A stretch of DNA of 64,000 nucleotides from Desulfosporosinus metallidurans (GTDB lineage Bacteria > Bacillota > Desulfitobacteriia > Desulfitobacteriales > Desulfitobacteriaceae). The notes under the pieces are model-generated. The model saw nothing but the letters and a program-made list of their open reading frames with translations. It was not told the origin of the DNA and made no database searches. The DNA is taken from assembly GCF_001936615.1 (NCBI RefSeq), contig NZ_MLBF01000006.1:62001-126000 (forward strand). The letters run 5' to 3'. Positions 61,610-64,000 of the stretch are shown one piece after another. Position numbers and translations under genes: made by a program. Numbering within the stretch: position 1 is the stretch's first letter; the number at the start of each line of letters is the position of its first letter.

Positions 61610-62758
61610 ATGAAGATTTCTGATCTATTTTGGAATGCTGAATTTGAGGATCTCAAATCCGGCTATGTCCAAGAAGAGGATCATTATGTATGCCTACTCT
61701 GTGGCAAAAAGATCGAGAAAGGAATTATCTACCATGAGGACGAGGTTTTCTATGAAGCAAGCAAATATATGCGTATCCATATTGAAAAGCTCCATCAATC
61801 AGTCTTCGAGTATCTGAACAAACTTGATAAAAAACTTACGGGGCTGACTGATCATCAGAACAACCTCCTTCGACTCTTTTACGAGGGAAAAAGCGATGCC
61901 GAAGTACAAAAGGAAATGGGTATTGGGAGTGCTTCAACCATTCGGAATCACCGTTTTTCATTAAAAGAGAAAGAGCGTCAGTCGAAAGTGTATCTAGTCA
62001 TGATGGAACTTCTCAAAGAGAAAACTAAAAACCAGTCTACCTTTTTAACCCCTCCAAAAACAGCCAAGATGGTGGATGACCGTTATAAGGTTACCCAGAA
62101 AGATAATGATAAATTATTAAGGACGTTCTTTCCGGAAGGCACAGATGGACCCTTAAAGACTTTCTCTATCAAGGAAAAGCATAAACTAGTTGTCTTGCAA
62201 GAAATTGTGAAGCGGTTTCAAGGTGAACGGACCTATACAGAAAAGGAAATCAATCAGATCTTAAAACTAGTTTATCCCGATTTTGCGACCCTCCGAAGGT
62301 ATTTAATTGAATACGGCTTTCTTGATCGAACGCCTGATGGAAGAGAATATTGGTTACGAAATGATTCTGGAAACAAGGAGGAGATAACTATGGATCGTAA
62401 AGAGGAGCTGAAACGACAATATAAAGAAACAAAATCCGAAGCCGGTGTCTATCAAATCAGAAACACTAAAAATGAAAAAGTTTTTGTCGAAAGCACCATG
62501 AATTTTAAGACGATTAATGGGAAACGATTTACGCTAGAAACGGGGACGTACCAAAACCGACTTCTCCAAAATGAGTGGAATGAATTTGGAGAAGAGGTGT
62601 TTGTCTTTGAAGTATTAGAAATCCTGGAAATACCAGAGACTGGTTATTTTGATGCCAAAGATGCCTTGAAAAAGCTGAAAGAAAAATGGTTAGAAAAACT
62701 TCAACCCTATGGAGAGCGTGGCTATAATACGCTCAAACCCCTCCCGCGGAATGCCTAG
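61610..62758 (+). CDS. Zinc/HTH-DUF2087-GIY-YIG-like multidomain protein
   Basis: 382 residues from ATG 61610 (AAGGATG eight bases upstream). Order: Cys pair CLLCGKKI with nearby His (residues 28-60), LuxR-like HTH (GLTDHQNNLLRLFYEGKSD, 80-130), DUF2087 (about 155-240, TYTEKEINQILKLVYPDFA) and a C-terminal GIY-YIG-like domain (GVYQIRNTKNEKVFVEST, WNEFGEEVFVFEVLE). The second GIY-YIG motif is changed (VFVES), so nuclease activity is doubtful. Probably a DNA-binding regulator. Stands alone with its own terminator. Confidence 0.8.
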   Translation: MKISDLFWNAEFEDLKSGYVQEEDHYVCLLCGKKIEKGIIYHEDEVFYEASKYMRIHIEKLHQSVFEYLNKLDKKLTGLTDHQNNLLRLFYEGKSDAEVQKEMGIGSASTIRNHRFSLKEKERQSKVYLVMMELLKEKTKNQSTFLTPPKTAKMVDDRYKVTQKDNDKLLRTFFPEGTDGPLKTFSIKEKHKLVVLQEIVKRFQGERTYTEKEINQILKLVYPDFATLRRYLIEYGFLDRTPDGREYWLRNDSGNKEEITMDRKEELKRQYKETKSEAGVYQIRNTKNEKVFVESTMNFKTINGKRFTLETGTYQNRLLQNEWNEFGEEVFVFEVLEILEIPETGYFDAKDALKKLKEKWLEKLQPYGERGYNTLKPLPRNA

Positions 62759-62764
62759 GTAGAA

Positions 62765-62807
62765 AATGCGTTGGTTGAGATTATTTTGATCTCTCAACCA
62801 ACGCATT
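62765..62807. terminator. Bidirectional terminator hairpin
   Basis: Perfect 16-bp stem (62765-62780 with 62792-62807) between the convergent DUF2087 and P-type ATPase genes. Confidence 0.85.
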
Positions 62808-62810
62808 AGA

Positions 62811-64000
62811 CTATTTCACAGTTCCTCTAAAAGCTCTCATCCCCAGTTTGATCAATTCACTGAAGATCACTACACTAAACGTAAACCCAATGATCCTCAG
62901 CCATACATCCAATTCAAGAGGAACAGTTTTGAAGACATCCCCCCCAAACTGAGTAACTAAGACTTGAATGATAAAGGTTATGAACACAACCCCAACCATG
63001 GCTTTATTTTTAAAGATATTGGCGAAAACGCTCGTTACTCCAAACTCCCTGCTATTAAAGGCATTCCAGAGCTGGAACAGGACAAATGACGTAAACACGA
63101 TGGTTGACTGTTGTGCTTCCGTACCACCAAGGAGTTGTGTTTTCATAAGCAGCACTAAGCCAGTTACAATAAACAAACCGTTGGAAATAATCTTAAAGAG
63201 CATGTCCTTCGTCACAATAGAAGCATTTCTCTGAATGGGCTGTTTTTCAAGCAGATGCTCTCGCGGCGGTTCTAACCCTAAGGTTAAAGCTGGAGGCCCG
63301 TCCATGATAATATTAACCCATAACAACTGCAGCGTGGTAAATGGCATTTTATATCCCATAACCTCTGCTAAAATAACGGTGACAAACGCCACAACATTGA
63401 CCGTAAGTTGGAACTGAATAAATCGCTGGAAATTCTCGTAGATCCCTCGCCCCCACTTAATTGCTTTAACAATTGTGGAAAATGAGTCGTCTAATAAGAC
63501 AATATCTGCAGCTTCCTTGGATACTTCCGTGCCCGCAATCCCCATAGCAACCCCAACATCCGCGGCTTTTAAGGCTGGAGCGTCATTAATGCCATCGCCT
63601 GTCACAACCACTGAATCATTATTCTCTTTTAAAAGTTTTACAACTCTCATTTTAGCTGTGGGATTTGAGCGGGCAATAACCACGATTTTATCAAGCTTAC
63701 TCTTCAACTCTTGATCATTCATGTTCTCAATATCCGTGACCTCAAGCACTAAAGAGTCCTTTTTTACAATTCCTAGTTGGTTAGCGATGGCTCTGGCCGT
63801 ATTGATGTTATCTCCTGTTAGGATTTTGACTGTGATGCCTGCTCGACGGCAATGATCAATAGCTTCTTTGACGTCCAAACGCAGAGGATCTTCGATGCCT
63901 ACGAAGCCTGTAAATACCAGATCTTTCTCCACGTTATAGATATCTTCCCATTGAGGCTCCTGACTAAAATCATTGAAGGCAAACGCTAGTACTCTTCGAG
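62811..64000 (-). CDS. Cation-transporting P-type ATPase (Ca2+ type), N-terminus outside window
   Basis: About 396 C-terminal residues; the frame runs off the right edge, reading RRVLAFAFNDFSQ upstream of the visible start-like codons. P-domain hinge TGDNINTARAIA and VTGDGINDAPALKAADVG, then six membrane helices with VNVVAFVTVILAE, NIIMDGPPALTLGLEPP, typical of type II Ca2+/Mn2+ pumps. The phosphorylated DKTGT motif lies beyond the edge. Confidence 0.93.
   Translation of the reverse strand, partial: RRVLAFAFNDFSQEPQWEDIYNVEKDLVFTGFVGIEDPLRLDVKEAIDHCRRAGITVKILTGDNINTARAIANQLGIVKKDSLVLEVTDIENMNDQELKSKLDKIVVIARSNPTAKMRVVKLLKENNDSVVVTGDGINDAPALKAADVGVAMGIAGTEVSKEAADIVLLDDSFSTIVKAIKWGRGIYENFQRFIQFQLTVNVVAFVTVILAEVMGYKMPFTTLQLLWVNIIMDGPPALTLGLEPPREHLLEKQPIQRNASIVTKDMLFKIISNGLFIVTGLVLLMKTQLLGGTEAQQSTIVFTSFVLFQLWNAFNSREFGVTSVFANIFKNKAMVGVVFITFIIQVLVTQFGGDVFKTVPLELDVWLRIIGFTFSVVIFSELIKLGMRAFRGTVK

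Noticed and set aside
1..64000. CRISPR arrays, rRNA operons, intact prophage or intact insertion sequence
   Set aside because: No array of direct repeats with spacers, no rRNA and no intact transposase or phage structural genes were seen.

Overview
The window reads as chromosome of an anaerobic, spore-forming, low-GC Firmicute. The gene content fits the Desulfosporosinus/Desulfitobacterium branch of the Peptococcaceae best. The signs are an HdrC-like iron-sulfur subunit, persulfide/copper-type CsoR-family repressors, a reverse rubrerythrin next to a rubredoxin-flavin reductase fusion, a small acid-soluble spore protein and the sporulation gene ytaF. The genus is an inference; no rRNA lies in the window.

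Layout. 0-8.2 kb: a sulfur, metal and iron-sulfur cluster block. It holds an HdrC-like operon and two CsoR/CstR paralogues, a MerR regulator paired with a degenerate IscU-like protein, a DUF134 / NifX-like / Mrp group and a sensor kinase-regulator pair. 8.3-23 kb: the housekeeping series polA, mutM, ytaF, coaE and a lytic transglycosylase. It is interrupted between mutM and ytaF by about 9 kb of accessory genes: ABC-F, XRE with a membrane protein, thpR, DinB, flavin reductase, GNAT, YkvA, racemase, isochorismatase-like hydrolase and homocysteine methyltransferase. At one edge this block carries a dead tyrosine-recombinase tail and a truncated PH-domain gene. 23-34 kb: a candidate signalling and envelope-glycosylation module. 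It contains an orphan degenerate response regulator, a tandem-repeat protein, and an operon of two GT-C glycosyltransferases, a polyprenyl-phosphate GT2, a GtrA flippase, GalU and a lipoprotein, followed by a two-component system. Three promoters in this module carry the same array of TTCAG-N6 repeats in exact 11-bp register, each ending nine bases before a -10 box. 34-37.8 kb: a degraded, accessory-looking stretch with a Cys-rich lysozyme-like ORF, a lipoprotein, an IS110-type transposase remnant and a tRNA-Leu. 37.8-64 kb: mostly core genes, including accD-accA, coaD, dnaE, ytoI, a spore protein, a GH18 hydrolase, a TagO-type transferase, trmL, aconitase, an Lrp-aminotransferase pair, queG, the rubrerythrin pair, the CCA enzyme, a lipid kinase, an M29 peptidase, an RluA synthase, a DUF2087/GIY-YIG fusion and the 3' part of a cation P-type ATPase.

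How the genes work together. The strongest system-level signal is the shared 11-bp operator array. It ties the two-component system (itself included), the orphan regulator and the glycosylation operon into one probable regulon. A second regulatory signal is a pair of promoters, one for csoR/cstR itself and one for the zinc-ribbon / Met-rich / HdrC operon. They share TTGACC-N17-TATYCT spacing and a C-tract/G-tract operator just downstream of the -10, which points to one repressor controlling both.
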